NCBI RefSeq assembly: GCF_033568475.1
Contig: NC_133122.1
Span: forward strand, 19,289,206-19,353,205
Length of the DNA: 64,000 nucleotides
DNA from: Henckelia pumila
Taxonomy: Eukaryota > Streptophyta > Magnoliopsida > Lamiales > Gesneriaceae
Direction: 5' to 3'
The notes beneath the pieces were generated by a model. The model had not been told where the DNA came from, made no database searches, and saw only the letters and a list, made by a program, of their open reading frames with translations. The first letter of the stretch is position 1; every line of letters starts with the position of its first letter. Both the position numbers and the translations under genes were made by a program. Shown here in pieces: positions 22,303 through 34,873 of the stretch.

Positions 22303-25300
22303 ATTTCTCCATTTCCTTATTTTATACTTTTTTTAATACAATAAATTGTATTTTTTAATTTAATGTCAAATTACATGCATTGTATTTATTTGAAATTATA
22401 AAATAAACAAAGAGTTTCCACAAATACAAATTTCGACTTACATGCTGTATTTGTATTAAGGGCCGAGCTTTCCATCGAAAACTTAATAAATTTAAATTAA
22501 CATTAATTTTGAATATGTTTAAGCTCATGGTGAATTATCATTTGATAAAATATGTCCAAGGGTTTCCCTCAAGAGTTGTCCGAGTGAGTAGATCGAAGTG
22601 AGCTATTGTTGCTTAATTATTTGTTTGATTCTCTATACTAAGATTTTATTATACGTGTATGTTACGTAAGACTTCTTCGGTACGGTTTACTAAATTAACA
22701 TTGTTTGCAAAGCTATATATTTATCATACTATAAAGTGCATGGTTTGCGAAATATTATGTTTATCCAAAAATTTACTCAATGCACATAAAAAGATATAAA
22801 TAACGAGAGATTCTCATGTCATAAAAACAAATGCCTAAGAGTTTTTTTTGGTTAAAACGGTTCGTTATAATGATCATTATTTTATTTATCGTTAAAGATT
22901 GGGAATGTGAAAAGTCGCGATAAAAGGTCAAATAGTTTCTAGTTCAACACTTTCACTTTTGACAAGCGTGGGGCTGTGTGTGTTTGCTGATTTAATATTT
23001 ATACTTTAAACATTTTCCCAGCTTCCTTGAATTTGAAATTGTATATTATATACAACAAAAATGAATTTTGTGTATTATATAACAATATGTGTGTGTGTGT
23101 GTGTTTGTGGACAGGATAAGTAAAAAGTGAAATGACCTTTACTGCTGGTACCATCAGAAATCAAATGATAACAACATAATTAGAACTTCGCAGTAAATCT
23201 TGAAATTTCCGTATTTTTTATTGAGTTTGGAGCTAGCTAAGGTCTAGACAAATACTTTAAGTAAGATATATTGCTTCAAAAGTTATTTTATATATAACTA
23301 TATATCTATTTTGCTCGTGAAATAAAATGATTGTGTTATAATTATTTATTATACACAATCTATATATAAGTTCTTTTATCCGATACATATACCAAACAGT
23401 AACAATATAAATCTTGATACATTGGTGAAAATTTTCCATAATAAAATCATAACTTCGCCATATTTTTTCAAAACAAATGAAAGCGTTGGGTGTGATGGTG
23501 TTGATATAATATTAAAAGAGTATTTGTAATCACGAAAAAAATATTATTATTAGATTTTGGATGATCTTAAAACAATCACCCTATGTTTTTCTTAAACGCA
23601 TATTTTGTATAATTTGCTTCTGCTTAAATTAATTAAATTTCAAAAGCTTGGCTATATATGGTGATTTGATTCTCCAAAATTTTTACTTTTTATAATAAAT
23701 AAAATTGACAAGTTGACGTTAAAAACATTATAATCACTAATTTATCAAACACTACTCAACTTTTATTTTTGAATTTTCATTTTTGTTTTCAAACAATACC
23801 CACCACTGATTTTTCTTTATTTTTTTATAATTAATAAATTTAATCACTTCTATAATAATATTTTTTTCACTAATAGGTATACAAGTTTCATGAACGGAAA
23901 AACTCAGACTTCTTGTGTTGGTACTTGATAGTGTGTGTATATTTTGGGCAAGTATTTTACAAAATAAAATAAATACATGTTTGATTTTATTTCATTTTAT
24001 TTTACATGTTTGAATTTATTCAAAATTAGATTGGGAAAAAAAATAAATAATGTAGAAAGCAGAGAGTTGTCAGTTTTGCCATTCCCGATGAATGTTTCAG
24101 CCACCCCGTGACACCAACCCCACCCCCCAACTGTACATGTTGTGTACAGCATTGCGTTGGCCGAAATATAAATTTTAATTTTTTTTAAAACAAAAATATA
24201 AATGAACTTTATTTCCACAAAATTATTAAAAACTATACAAAATTTATAATAACGATTTTTTTATTAAAGTATTGAGATGTAGCAATGTGACTAGGTAGCT
24301 ATATATAGATTTCTTATTTTATCCGATTAGAACTTGATGCCAGTCAGCCTCTCATTTAATTTTGATATATATAGATTATAATAAAGTATATATCTATCGA
24401 AATAATTGTGCAGTATATTTTAATTTCCGTTGGTAATAAATAATATTCTATTTTAACTGCTTTTGGAATTATGCAGTTGGATGTTTCTACAAAACGAATT
24501 ATTCTTTCTTCCTCATCTCTCACGTATATTATTATGCCCCACCATTTGCCGATCTTCATCTCCCTCAAATTATAATATTATTACACTTATTAATTATAAT
24601 TATAATAAACTATATATATGTCTATTTTTAAAATGTGTGTGTGTGTGTAACGATAGACGACAATACGGCCATTCACGGACGAAATAAGGATATATATATA
24701 TATATATATATATAAATAGGAGGGGGGCCAAATTCAATAATAAATTTTCTAGAGTAAAATTTTTAAAAAAAAATTACAAAGAAAAACTATTGGATAGGTA
24801 TATACTCGAACTTTAAAAAACTATAAAATTATTTGATTTAATTCCAATCAATGCATGTATGTGTACGCTTTGTTAAATGAATCCAAAAAAGAACGCATTC
24901 GTTCGATAAGATCATACAGCTAGCAGTCAAAATGTAATGTTTCGATTGCTCTATTTACACAGAGACACTTATTGTATCTCATTAATAATCATCTTTCGAT
25001 AATTGCACTTCTCTTGTTTGCTATGAAAATCAAACTCGTGATCTTGACTCTAATGTAAATTTCAGAATCAAGCCCTTGATATTTAACGAAAGTTAGTAAC
25101 TTTCAACTCAAATCTTTTAGATTGTACAATAAATAAATGTCGTATTTTAATAGTTCTTGTACTTCAACAAGATAACTATTAGTTTATTACACCATTTAAA
25201 TGAACATGGTAAATACCATGCAATTACTGATACTTGATTTTTAAAATTAAATTCCTAATTTATTAAAATCTAAAAAACTTTTTACTAGCATAACATAGTT

Positions 25301-27160
25301 GCAAGAGCAAGATCATAGGTCAATTATTATAATTATATTAGAAGTTGAAAATGGAAAAGGTAATTTACTTTTCAAAGAACAAAGAACCATGCATGCACAT
25401 GCACACGTAGGGACACGTTATGGGGACCTAAAATTGGTGTGTTGTCCAAACAAATACGACACCGTGTTGCATAGATTCCTCTCTGCGTTTCCCAATGCGA
25501 TTATAAAACTTAATTTCTTTTCTTTTCTTCTTACAACCTTTTTATTGATCTCGAGAATCATTAGTTGAAAATCGTTCTTCATAAAAAAGCGTTTTTAGGG
25601 TTTAATTTTCAATGTCCCTAGCTAGACCCTAGGTAGAATTTGTAAACCCCTACAACGATTGGATGACATGCATTCTCTATTTGATTTTATAAACCTCCTA
25701 ATTATTTTGTTTATTTGACTCGAGATTATAAATATTTGAACCCTAAAAAAGAGCACGGTTTTTTGTGAGACGAGCTTAATTATACGACTCATATCTATAA
25801 TAAGGAGTATATTTTTTACATAAAAAATTAGTAATATTTTTTCATGAGTCGGATCAAATAAAATATACGTCTTATAAAAATATTAATAAGTGAGACCGTC
25901 TTATGGTAGTTTTATTGCATAAAAAATACTAATCATTAATCACTCTATTATTGAGTATTCGATTAACAAAAAATAATCTCTCGTAGACCGATAATTTGGG
26001 CACCATCGATCGTGTTGTGTTATTAACTAAGCAATAAAAAATGGCAATAATTGTGGCTTACTATGCTTTAAAAGGATGTCCGATGAAATTTAAACATAAA
26101 TTTAATCATTTTTTTAAGACTTAGGTTCTATCCATTCAATTATTCAACGATATATATATCACGCTCAAATATCTACACCCAATCAATCAATATTAGAAAT
26201 TTCAAAGTAATAGTCTATGTGAAGGTCGAGAAAATTCAAGTTCATATAATCTAAAGGGAAAATTGGAATTTTTATTATGTATGAGTCTGTTTAAACGTAG
26301 ATGTTTCATATTATCAAATTTCGATCATGGTCATATATCTCTTAATTTTGAGCAATTTTAAGTATATATGTTGACGTGACTCTACATATGTTCATATCAT
26401 GTGGGTACAATAATAGAAATATATATGACTAAAATTATATTTTGTTATATTCAAAATTTAATTTAAATTGTGATATTGAATAAGATAGCTCTACGTACAT
26501 TATATTCCATCTCGCAAGTCAATATATGTCAAATAGATGTATGCAATTCGACTTAAATCGTTCACATTTACACGCCATTAGGTCCATAGATTGTCTCATA
26601 TATTTCGAATTAATTTTAAAATTAAGAATATTTTTCCAGGTTGCAGCACAAGTGGACTTTTGAAACGGAGAAATAGATGGAGACATTTCAATTAATTAAA
26701 TATAGAGAAAATGAGATAAATATATTCTTGAAGCTAATTAATCAAATTTGGGTCATTTTTTTGTGATTTTATAAATAAACAAATAAAAAAATCCTAAAAA
26801 CACAAATTACACGTTTCCCCGTACCAAACAATTCCTTCTTATTGGGACTAGCCACACGTGCCGCTGTCTATTTATCGAAAAATTTAAATAAAGAACAAAG
26901 GAGCATCCAATGCTAAATTTATATATATTCGACCCCAATTCATGCTTGCCCATCTCTAAAATTTTAAAAACCTACTATTCCATTAAATTTGTTTGGGATA
27001 TATAATTTTTTGAGTTAGATAAGAGTAGAATTTTTTGATCAAGCTAGATAATAAGAATTGTTTGTCATGAAACTCCGAGATTGTGTTTGGCTCGATTGAT
27101 CTGGATTTCATCAAAGAATTTCAAAATAGATCGAATCATTCCAATTTCGGGAAAATTCAA
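22303..27160. other. AT-rich intergenic region
   Basis: Very AT-rich DNA with many short simple repeats, including (TG)n near 23087-23104 and 24631-24648 and (TA)n near 24690-24713. No open frame has a recognisable domain or codon-like composition, and no RNA gene was recognised. Fragments with GTGAGAC-type ends at 25757-25915 are listed separately. Confidence 0.5.
25757..25915. repeat. Possible MITE with GTGAGAC/GAGACCGTCT ends
   Basis: The left edge has TGTGAGACGAGC and the right edge AAGTGAGACCGTCTTATGG, with GAGTCGGATCAAATAAAATA-type sequence in between. This style of repeat, ending in GTGAGACGGTCTC-like sequence, is common and dispersed in asterid genomes. Boundaries and target duplication are unclear. 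Confidence 0.35.
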
Positions 27161-27171
27161 ACCATTACTGT

Positions 27172-27783
27172 TGAAATATTGTTCCATATCGGTAGGATAG
27201 AGTTTTTGGGAGCTCTTAATATAGACAAGAGCAACCCTCACATCTTGAGCTAGCTTTTGATGTGAGTTAGATCCAAGTCAATTTCTTAACATGATATCAG
27301 AACTCAGGCCCTCCGTGTGTGTTGAACCGCCCATAATTGGATTTCCTATATTTAGGCCACCTGTTAATATCTCCACGCTCCAGATGTTCATTCCTGGACG
27401 TGTGAGGGGTGTGTTGAAATATTGTCTCACATCGGTAGGATAGAGTTCCTGGGAGCCCTTAATTCAGACAAGGACAACCCATACCTTTTGAGCTAGCTTT
27501 TGAGGTGAGTAGGTCCAAGTCAATTTCTTAACAATTACGAAGACTAAGGTAGCGTTTGCAACCTCTAAAAATAAGTAATTTTAAGATGGTGGAAGAGGGC
27601 TTTGAAATCCATAAACATATTGATATAGTTATCCAAACAAATGTAATTGATTTAAATGATAAATATGAAATATTGTCCCACATCGGTAGGATAGAGTTTC
27701 TGGGAGCCCTTAATTCAAACAAGGACAACCCACATCTTTTGAGCTAGCTTTTGATGTGAGTTAGGTCCAAGTCAATTTCTTAA
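27172..27783. repeat. Three copies of an LTR-derived module with a local duplication
   Basis: A module of about 120 bp containing CATCGGTAGGATAGAGTT, GGGAGCYCTTAAT and GAGCTAGCTTTTGA, ending in CCAAGTCAATTTCTTAACA, occurs at about 27172-27295, 27415-27532 and 27663-27783. The beginning TGTTGAAATATTGT and the CCCACATCGG motif resemble ends of plant Copia-type LTRs. No coding capacity or complete element is present. Confidence 0.55.
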
Positions 27784-27966
27784 CAATTACGAAAACTAAG
27801 GTAGTGTTTGCAACCTCTAAAAATAAGTGATTATGGAGATTTTCTCGTATTTGCAACCTCTAAAAATAAGTAATTTTAAGATGGTGGAAGAGGGCTTTGA
27901 AATCCATAAACATATTGATATAGTTATCCAAAAAAATGCAATTGATTTAAATGATAAATATGAAAT
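27536..27966. repeat. Segmental duplication around the third LTR module
   Basis: The segment with AAGATGGTGGAAGAGGGC, TTGAAATCCATAAACATATT and GATTTAAATGATAAATATGA appears at 27583-27667 and again at about 27877-27966, nearly identical. The third LTR module lies between the two copies. Flanking ACTAAGGTAGYGTTTGCAAC also repeats. It looks like a local tandem duplication, recent judging by the identity. Confidence 0.65.
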
Positions 27967-28196
27967 CTCTTCACTTCACCTTATTATATTATTATAGTAT
28001 AGACCTTTTAATTTAACCTAATTGCAATTAATTTGTAAAATTTGAAATAAAATTATCATTATGTCATAATTTAATTCACAAAATAATAATTATTAGATAA
28101 ATTAATCATTTTATATGACCTTATCTTTTATTAGCCATTAAATTTCACTTATTTACCAAAATTACATTAATTTTGTTACATTTGGTTTAATTTTAT

Positions 28197-29047
28197 GGGA
28201 ATATATCTAAAATGGTCCTGTAAGTTTGCTCATTTTGTGTTTTGGTCTTGTAAGTATTTAATTTTGGATTTTGGTCCTATAAGTTAAGTTATAATTGATT
28301 TTTAGTCCTTTCTTCATAGAGTGTTGATGTGACATCAGAAAATGTTGAGGTAACAGCTAAAAATGTTTAAGTGGCATTGAAAAATAATGATGTGTCTGTT
28401 GTGACATCAATAATTAAATGTTATGTTTTCAAAATCGGACTGTACCGACTGGTTCAACTGGTTCGATCCAAAACCGGTCACTGATTTGATCTGAAACACT
28501 CCCAAAAATAGTTTTAATGGTTGAACAGGCAAACTAGTCAAGAATCGAAAAAATGATTTTTTGATTTTTTTTGAAAAATTAGTTTTTTTATTGTAAAACC
28601 TTAATTTAATATTTTATTATTATATATATATGATTATTTGAAATTTTTTCTTCGTTAAAAATATTATTTATTAATATTAGAGTTTATTATTATTTTTGAA
28701 TATATTTATATAATTAATTAGTTTTCAAACTACGATAAATATATATATATTTCTATTTATATAAATTTTTTAGGTTTTTATAATTAAAAATATATTATTA
28801 ATTATATTATACAAACGATTTTTCAGTCCGACTGTCCGATTAAAATATTCCAACCAGTTGGATCGTTTTTTTAAGTTAGATCGGTTTAATCACACGTCCG
28901 GTTATAAATTAAAAAACATTACTAAAATAAAAAAGGACTAAAAATCAAAATATAACAGAAACTTACAGAACCAAACCCTAAAATTGAATACTTACAGGAC
29001 CAAATCACAAAACAAACAAACTTACAGGACTATTTGGCTATTATCAC
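28197..29047. mobile_element. Mutator-like non-autonomous TIR element (851 bp)
   Basis: The two ends form long inverted repeats of roughly 110 bp. The left has AATGGTCCTGTAAGTTTG, then TTGTAAGTATTTAATTTTGG and TTTTTAGTCC; the right, inverted, has AATAGTCCTGTAAGTTTG, then TGTAAGTATTCAATTTTAGG and TTTTTAGTCC. Flanks TAATTTTAT (28188-28196) and TTATTTTAT (29048-29056) fit a 9-bp target duplication with one mismatch, as Mutator-like elements make. No transposase is encoded. A GGTTCGATC/CCGGTT-rich block inside (about 28425-28915) looks like a second, nested element of the type seen at 42148. Confidence 0.7.
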
Positions 29048-29651
29048 TTATTTTATTTACGAAAATATCACACCTCTAAAATTGATGTATTTGTTGTGTC
29101 TGATTGCCTATTTATTTATGAAAGCATTTTTTAAATTTTACAATTTATGTTTTATTTATGTTTATTTTTAAAAAAAATATGAACTTTACAAGCATACATA
29201 CATTAGCCTAACACCGCACTCTTGAAAAAATGCAGAATTATAGATTCGTTGGGCTTATGAATAATAGCTATAAAAATGTGAAAATACAAAAAAAGTTATT
29301 GCCGGTCTGTTTGGATAAAAACGTTAAAAATATTTTTAGTGTTTTATAATTTTTTAAAAGAATTAAAATATATGTTTGCACAAGATTTTTGTAAAAAAAT
29401 TTGAAAAATATTTTTAAAAAGTGTTTTTCAAATATAGTTTTCAAAGTATAAATAAGCTGTTTTTTATGTTTTTATAATTGAAAGCAACAATAAGAAACAA
29501 AACACTCTATTTTTCAATTATGAACGCGTTTTTAAAGAATTGTTGTTCACATATATATTTATTCTTAAAACAACATAAAAAAAATATTTTAAAATTTTTT
29601 TGAAAAAATATTTCAATAGAACTTTTTATAAATTCTTGTTCAAATGAGATA

Positions 29652-29916
29652 GGGCTAATGGCATTAATCTCTCCTATGAAAAGTCTAAAAATCATAAAAT
29701 CCCCTAAAAAATATTAATAGGCTAATGCATCCCTCAGTTTTTTAAAATGTAGCACATTTCACCCCTATGTTATACAAACTCGGGCACATTTATACCCTTT
29801 CATAGGGGTTTTTATGCTAATTTTTTTAAAACATATGGTCTAACATGCTATTAATTTTACACATGATGTTTTATGTCTTTTAGACTTTTCACAGGGGGTG
29901 TGAATGCAATTAGCCC
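29652..29916. mobile_element. MITE (265 bp) with ~40-bp inverted ends
   Basis: Left end GGGCTAATGGCATTAATCTC and inverted right end GGGCTAATTGCATTCACACC match over about 40 bp, both continuing to GAAAAGTCTAAAA. The flanks AATGAGATA and AAATAGATA agree at seven of nine bases, suggesting a degraded 9-bp Mutator-type target duplication. No open frame of note is inside. Confidence 0.65.
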
Positions 29917-30462
29917 AAATAGATATGATATTTCAGATTACTTCAGTTTATCCATAAAAAAATACTTGTAATGTCACCAATTTATTTGTGAAATTCAAAT
30001 CAAATTCTCTCGTGCACCTGACGTTGGTCTATGAGTAAATTTAGACAAGGAGACTGTGGGTGATCATCGCACAATAATGGGGAATTTTGATGTAGTGCCC
30101 AAGTTGGAAAGTAAATCACAAGTCAAGGGACAAGATATCTGGACATCATATCATGGGGAGGGTCGATACTATCCCATCCGGGCAGTGTCCGAGTGAGGAT
30201 TGGACGGTCCGAATCTCTTTGCAGATCAATTAATTTGATTTACAAAGATGATCCGGACCATATTGATCCTGGTTTTAGAACAATACCCTAAATCCAGCAT
30301 CGACTCATCTCATATCATGTAAGGAGGTGGGCCCATTATTCACATTTGGTGATTAAAAAAAATTAGGAAATAATTTATTTTTTCAAAAAAAAACATAATA
30401 CACAGTTTTTTTGTATATATATTCTCTGAGACCACATTTTAAACATAGATAATCTAAAAAAA

Positions 30463-30621
30463 GGTAGATCTCAACTTATATATAGGCAATACCCAATGAT
30501 AGATCTAATGTTTCATGATTTGTCATATTAATAATATATAATTAATTACGCATATGTGTAAAAATACGAACCATTGAATGCATGATTTGGATATTACCCA
30601 TATGATAGGATCTCGTCTATC
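30463..30621. mobile_element. MITE (159 bp) flanked by 9-bp duplication
   Basis: The element starts GGTAGATCTCAAC and its inverted right end reads GATAGACGAGATC. Similarity continues in patches inward (GGCAATACCCAA compared with GGTAATATCCAA). CTAAAAAAA flanks both sides (30454-30462 and 30622-30630). The duplication is low-complexity, so the class assignment to Mutator-like MITEs is moderate only. Confidence 0.55.
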
Positions 30622-30630
30622 CTAAAAAAA

Positions 30631-32144
30631 TGCAAATATTAATATAGTTTACGAAGTAACATGGGCATGACTTGGCCTGGAGCTGTCGGTATTGTATACC
30701 AAAGAGTATTAATGTTAGGTGAACAATATCATTCCCCGCTTAAATCTAGCAGGACATTTTAAATTCCTCCGCAAACATCTCTGACCTAAAATTGGTTTAA
30801 TATTATTATTTGATTTGACGTTTAATTAAATTATGAAAAATGGTCTCATTTCTTCTTCTTTTTTTCCCCATTGAGTACCGTCCAAGTCTTTGGTCACCTT
30901 TCTTTTCCAAACCTAACATAATAGGCGATGTAGCTCGATCGGAAACTTGGGTTAAAATGGATTAAAATTATGAATAAAAATGATTTATAATGATAGAAAA
31001 ACTATTATTTTTTTCCAGATAGTGGACAAGGAATTCCGTTAAGAGCAAGTTGTTTTGATAAGTCGTAATCAAATAGAAAATGAACCAAATAGTAACATAT
31101 TGCCTAGAAAGGAAGACTGCTGACAATTACTGTCGATTGCATAAATTAGTTAATTATAAAGTATGTTATATTTTTCAAAATGGAATTTAATTTCTTAAAC
31201 GTCAAAGAAACCTATGCCCGACGGAATTGGGTGTGTGCCGAGTCAAGGGGCCCTAACAATGGTTCAAGCCTTCCCAATTCGAGGGTGCAAAACTCGACTC
31301 TAATTATTTTAAGCTACAGGTTTGTTCTATGCTCCATGTCCACTGCGGGTCGTAATTTGCACCGGCATACATCTCCATCTTATGAGCAAAGGGTAAATAA
31401 GAAGTCCCGATATAGCAGAGGTCGAGTACATAATATCAAGTACATAATTGACGATAATACGTTGCACGCACGCTTGACTCCGCGTAAAAATAAAAATGCA
31501 GCAATGCTATCAGATTTCTATTATTTTCTGTGTTTGTGCATTTAATTGTCCATGATGGGATTATGTGACCTTCGGGGACGAAGGAAAAAGGGAAATTGGT
31601 CAGAAATGGGGCACTAAAATTCTCCCACGCTTTGAAAAGTTTCTTTATTTGTAGTTGCGCCTGGTCCTCTTGAATATGCCTCGATGACACTCGATTCTTT
31701 ATCCAATAATTTTTGGAGGGACAAAGCTCAAAAGGCAAGAACCAAAATTTTTGGTTGAGTTATTGCTCGATAGAAACAAGATATACGCACGAGTAAAGGC
31801 GAAAAGTGCAAAGGGGGACCGAGTGTAATTAATGCACAACATCCAAAGACAGCACCACAAACACCAACAACTTGTGCGGAAGCACTCATCAGGAATGGCA
31901 AGTGGTTTTATGATTTCGATCATAAGGAAAACATGCTACGGTCTACGGATACATAAATGAGCACCAAATTGATGTTTCAATCTCTATGTTTTCAAATAAA
32001 TACGGTCTTGGAATCAGATTTGCTTTAATCCCATCTCATTTATCTACAAACACCAAACGAGAGATGAAACACGAGCTAAATAAATTTAAAGGGAATTTAG
32101 AAGGCACAAACTGCTCCAAAACCTGAAAAAATGAAGGTTCTTTT
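30631..32144. other. Intergenic region downstream of the ValRS gene
   Basis: This holds the 3' flank of the valyl-tRNA synthetase gene (nearest 32145) and otherwise unidentified sequence. A less AT-rich patch at about 31190-31450 has open frames on both strands, but neither shows a known domain, so none is called. Confidence 0.4.
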
Positions 32145-34795
32145 TCAAGATTCGTGAGATGCTGCGTTTTCTCGTTCTAGGTGCTCACTAGCTTCCTTTA
32201 AGGACAACAGTTCTTGCAACAATGTTGCCAGTTTAGCCTCATTGTTTGCACGAATATTGGCGGGGACCTTTTCTTGGTATCCAGGAGCACTTGTTTTTTT
32301 CTTCAAGCCATCACATTGGCTGCAAAAGAAATTCAGAGTCAACAAGAGAAATGAATACTTTAATTACTCATCATAAACATGGCTCGAAAGCGTAGGGATA
32401 ACTGGGGCTAAAAATTCTAACATAGCACAGAAAAAACAAGAAATTCTATAGTCAGTCTAAATTAATTCTAATCTCAATTCTAGAACGATGCAGATCAGAA
32501 GAAGTTCATGCAATCAACACTGGTTGGTAGCTTGAGAGCAAAAGAGATGTGCAGCATGCAACCAAATCAAACAAATTTCTGATCAGTTTTGCGCACAAAT
32601 GGAGATTAGACATCCCTGAACCCAACTAGATTGGAATAGGACTTAAGAATAATGATGTGAAGTTCAATGACCCACTCCAACTGGTTATGACTGGATTTGA
32701 CTTTCGAGCATAATAAGGATAATTCATCCAATTACGCATTCACAGTAGACAAAAATAGTAATAAGGATGAGCTAGAGATATCTTTTACATTTGTACATCC
32801 TCCATCTTCTTCTTGATCTTGTCGCGTTCAGCCTCCACATTAATGCTCCCTCGCAACTTGAGGAAAACTGAAAAAATTTCCTTCACCACAACGACATTAC
32901 AACCCACTGGCATTTCTTCACCCTCTCTTAAAACCTAAGAACCATTTTAAAAGAAACTGTTTGGAAGGGTAGAAGAAGAAAAATTCTTAATGTGAACATA
33001 GTGGAAAAATCAAATGCAGTCGACATAGAAAACCATGTAACATACATTCAGAGACGACAATGTGGCAAGAGTAGTAATCTCCAGTTCATGGTTCTTGACG
33101 GTTTCATATGCATCCATTGTTCGACAATGAATAAAAGCTGCTCGCCTGGAAAACAGTAGCATTTTTCATATTAGTCACAGCAGGAACTAGCCATTTTTAC
33201 TCAAACAAGCATTTAGAACTCTAAAGAAGTCTTCATAAATAAGTCCTTGGTCACATATTTTAATTTCGGAATAACTGACTTCAATAACTTTAAAACAGAC
33301 AACTAAAAAATAAAGGAGACAAATAAGAATGCAAGTGATATTCGAATGACAACAATAATCCATCTTAATCATGATTATACCAGCAAACTGACAACAAAAA
33401 CCAAATAACGCACTGAAAGACAAAATATGATCATGTTTCATTTCTGTCCCCATTTCCATAGTCCAATAATAATTAAATAGTAATTGCCAGTTCTCTTCAC
33501 AAGATAGCAATAAATTGTTTTTTCTTCACCTTTCGTGTCGCTCATCTGATGGCAACTGTGACCGAAGGGCCCTCAGTGATTTCACTAGAGCATCCACTGT
33601 AGCCATCTCCAACTCCACATCTTCATTGGCCCAACACTACAGACAGAAAAAATGGATTTGACGGAGACTGATTTTGCGCAATGAAACAATCATCTGGCCT
33701 TAAAACCAAATAAGCAGATAGAACTACTGTAGATAAGCACAGCACTTAGATTGACATATAAAAGAACATGGTAACTCACGGGCTATACTTTATAAAATTT
33801 GCAGACTTACCTCCACAGGTGATGGATATTCACATATCATAATTGATTCTTTCTTTGTAAAATCTTTCTTGGAAGGAAGACGCTGCCACAGTTCTTCAGT
33901 GACGTAGGGCATGAAAGGATGAAGTAAACGTAAACCATTATCCAAACACAGCCACAGGGTATCTTGTGCAGATCTTCTTGCAGACACATGTGCCGGATCA
34001 TTATCAGTGAAATATGGCTTAATAACTTCGATAAACACATCACATAATAAAGATTGCCACCATGAATATACAGCTGTTGTGGCATCAGAAAACTCATAGG
34101 AATCTAGAGATGCAACAGTTTTTGATATAGTTTTGTTCAGGACCGACAGTATCCACTTGCAGCTGAAAGGCATGGCAGCGGGAACAATCTTTTCTGGAGG
34201 AATGTAATCATCTCCAAGTTTACTCATGGCAAACCTTATAGCATTCCAGAGCTTGTTACACCATTGCCGATATCCAACCACCCTTTGAATGTCCAGGTTT
34301 ATTTTGTCCGACTGAAAGAGAACGATGCAAAACTAACCTCCGGAGCAAAGAAGAAAGTTGCTAATTTCTGGAAATGAAACAGAAAAAAATATAACCTGAG
34401 CTGTGTATGACACAAGGGCAAATCGCAGAGCATCTGCACCACATTCAGGAATACCATTAGGGAAGTCCTTCACTTGCCCTTCTTTAGCAGTTTTCAATTC
34501 ACTAGGATCCAAATTACCCTCCTCCAGTCTTTTGTGAAGATCTTTCAGGGTTACCCCATTAATCACTTCTAGAGGATCAATGACATTTCCTAACGACTTT
34601 GACATTTTGCGTCCATGTGCATCCCTGATCATAGGATGCAGGTAAACCTGCCAATAGTTAAGAATGAATCTCCATTAGCAAATTCCATTTATAAAGTAAC
34701 TGTAAATAGCTGTAGATCCTAATTGCATGTGTGTAGATCACCATTAGCTGCATTAGGTCAAGGTTTGTGATATAAAAGGTCCAAAAGCAAGCATC

Positions 34796-34873
<78 letters not shown>

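Noticed and set aside
30925..30950. tRNA-like string GATGTAGCTCGATCGG
   Set aside because: It resembles a tRNA 5' half, but there is no T-arm (GGTTCGA) or acceptor-stem partner downstream.
31180..31545. 121-codon open frame downstream of ValRS
   Set aside because: Less AT-rich than its surroundings but no recognised motif on either strand and no splice context. Not called.
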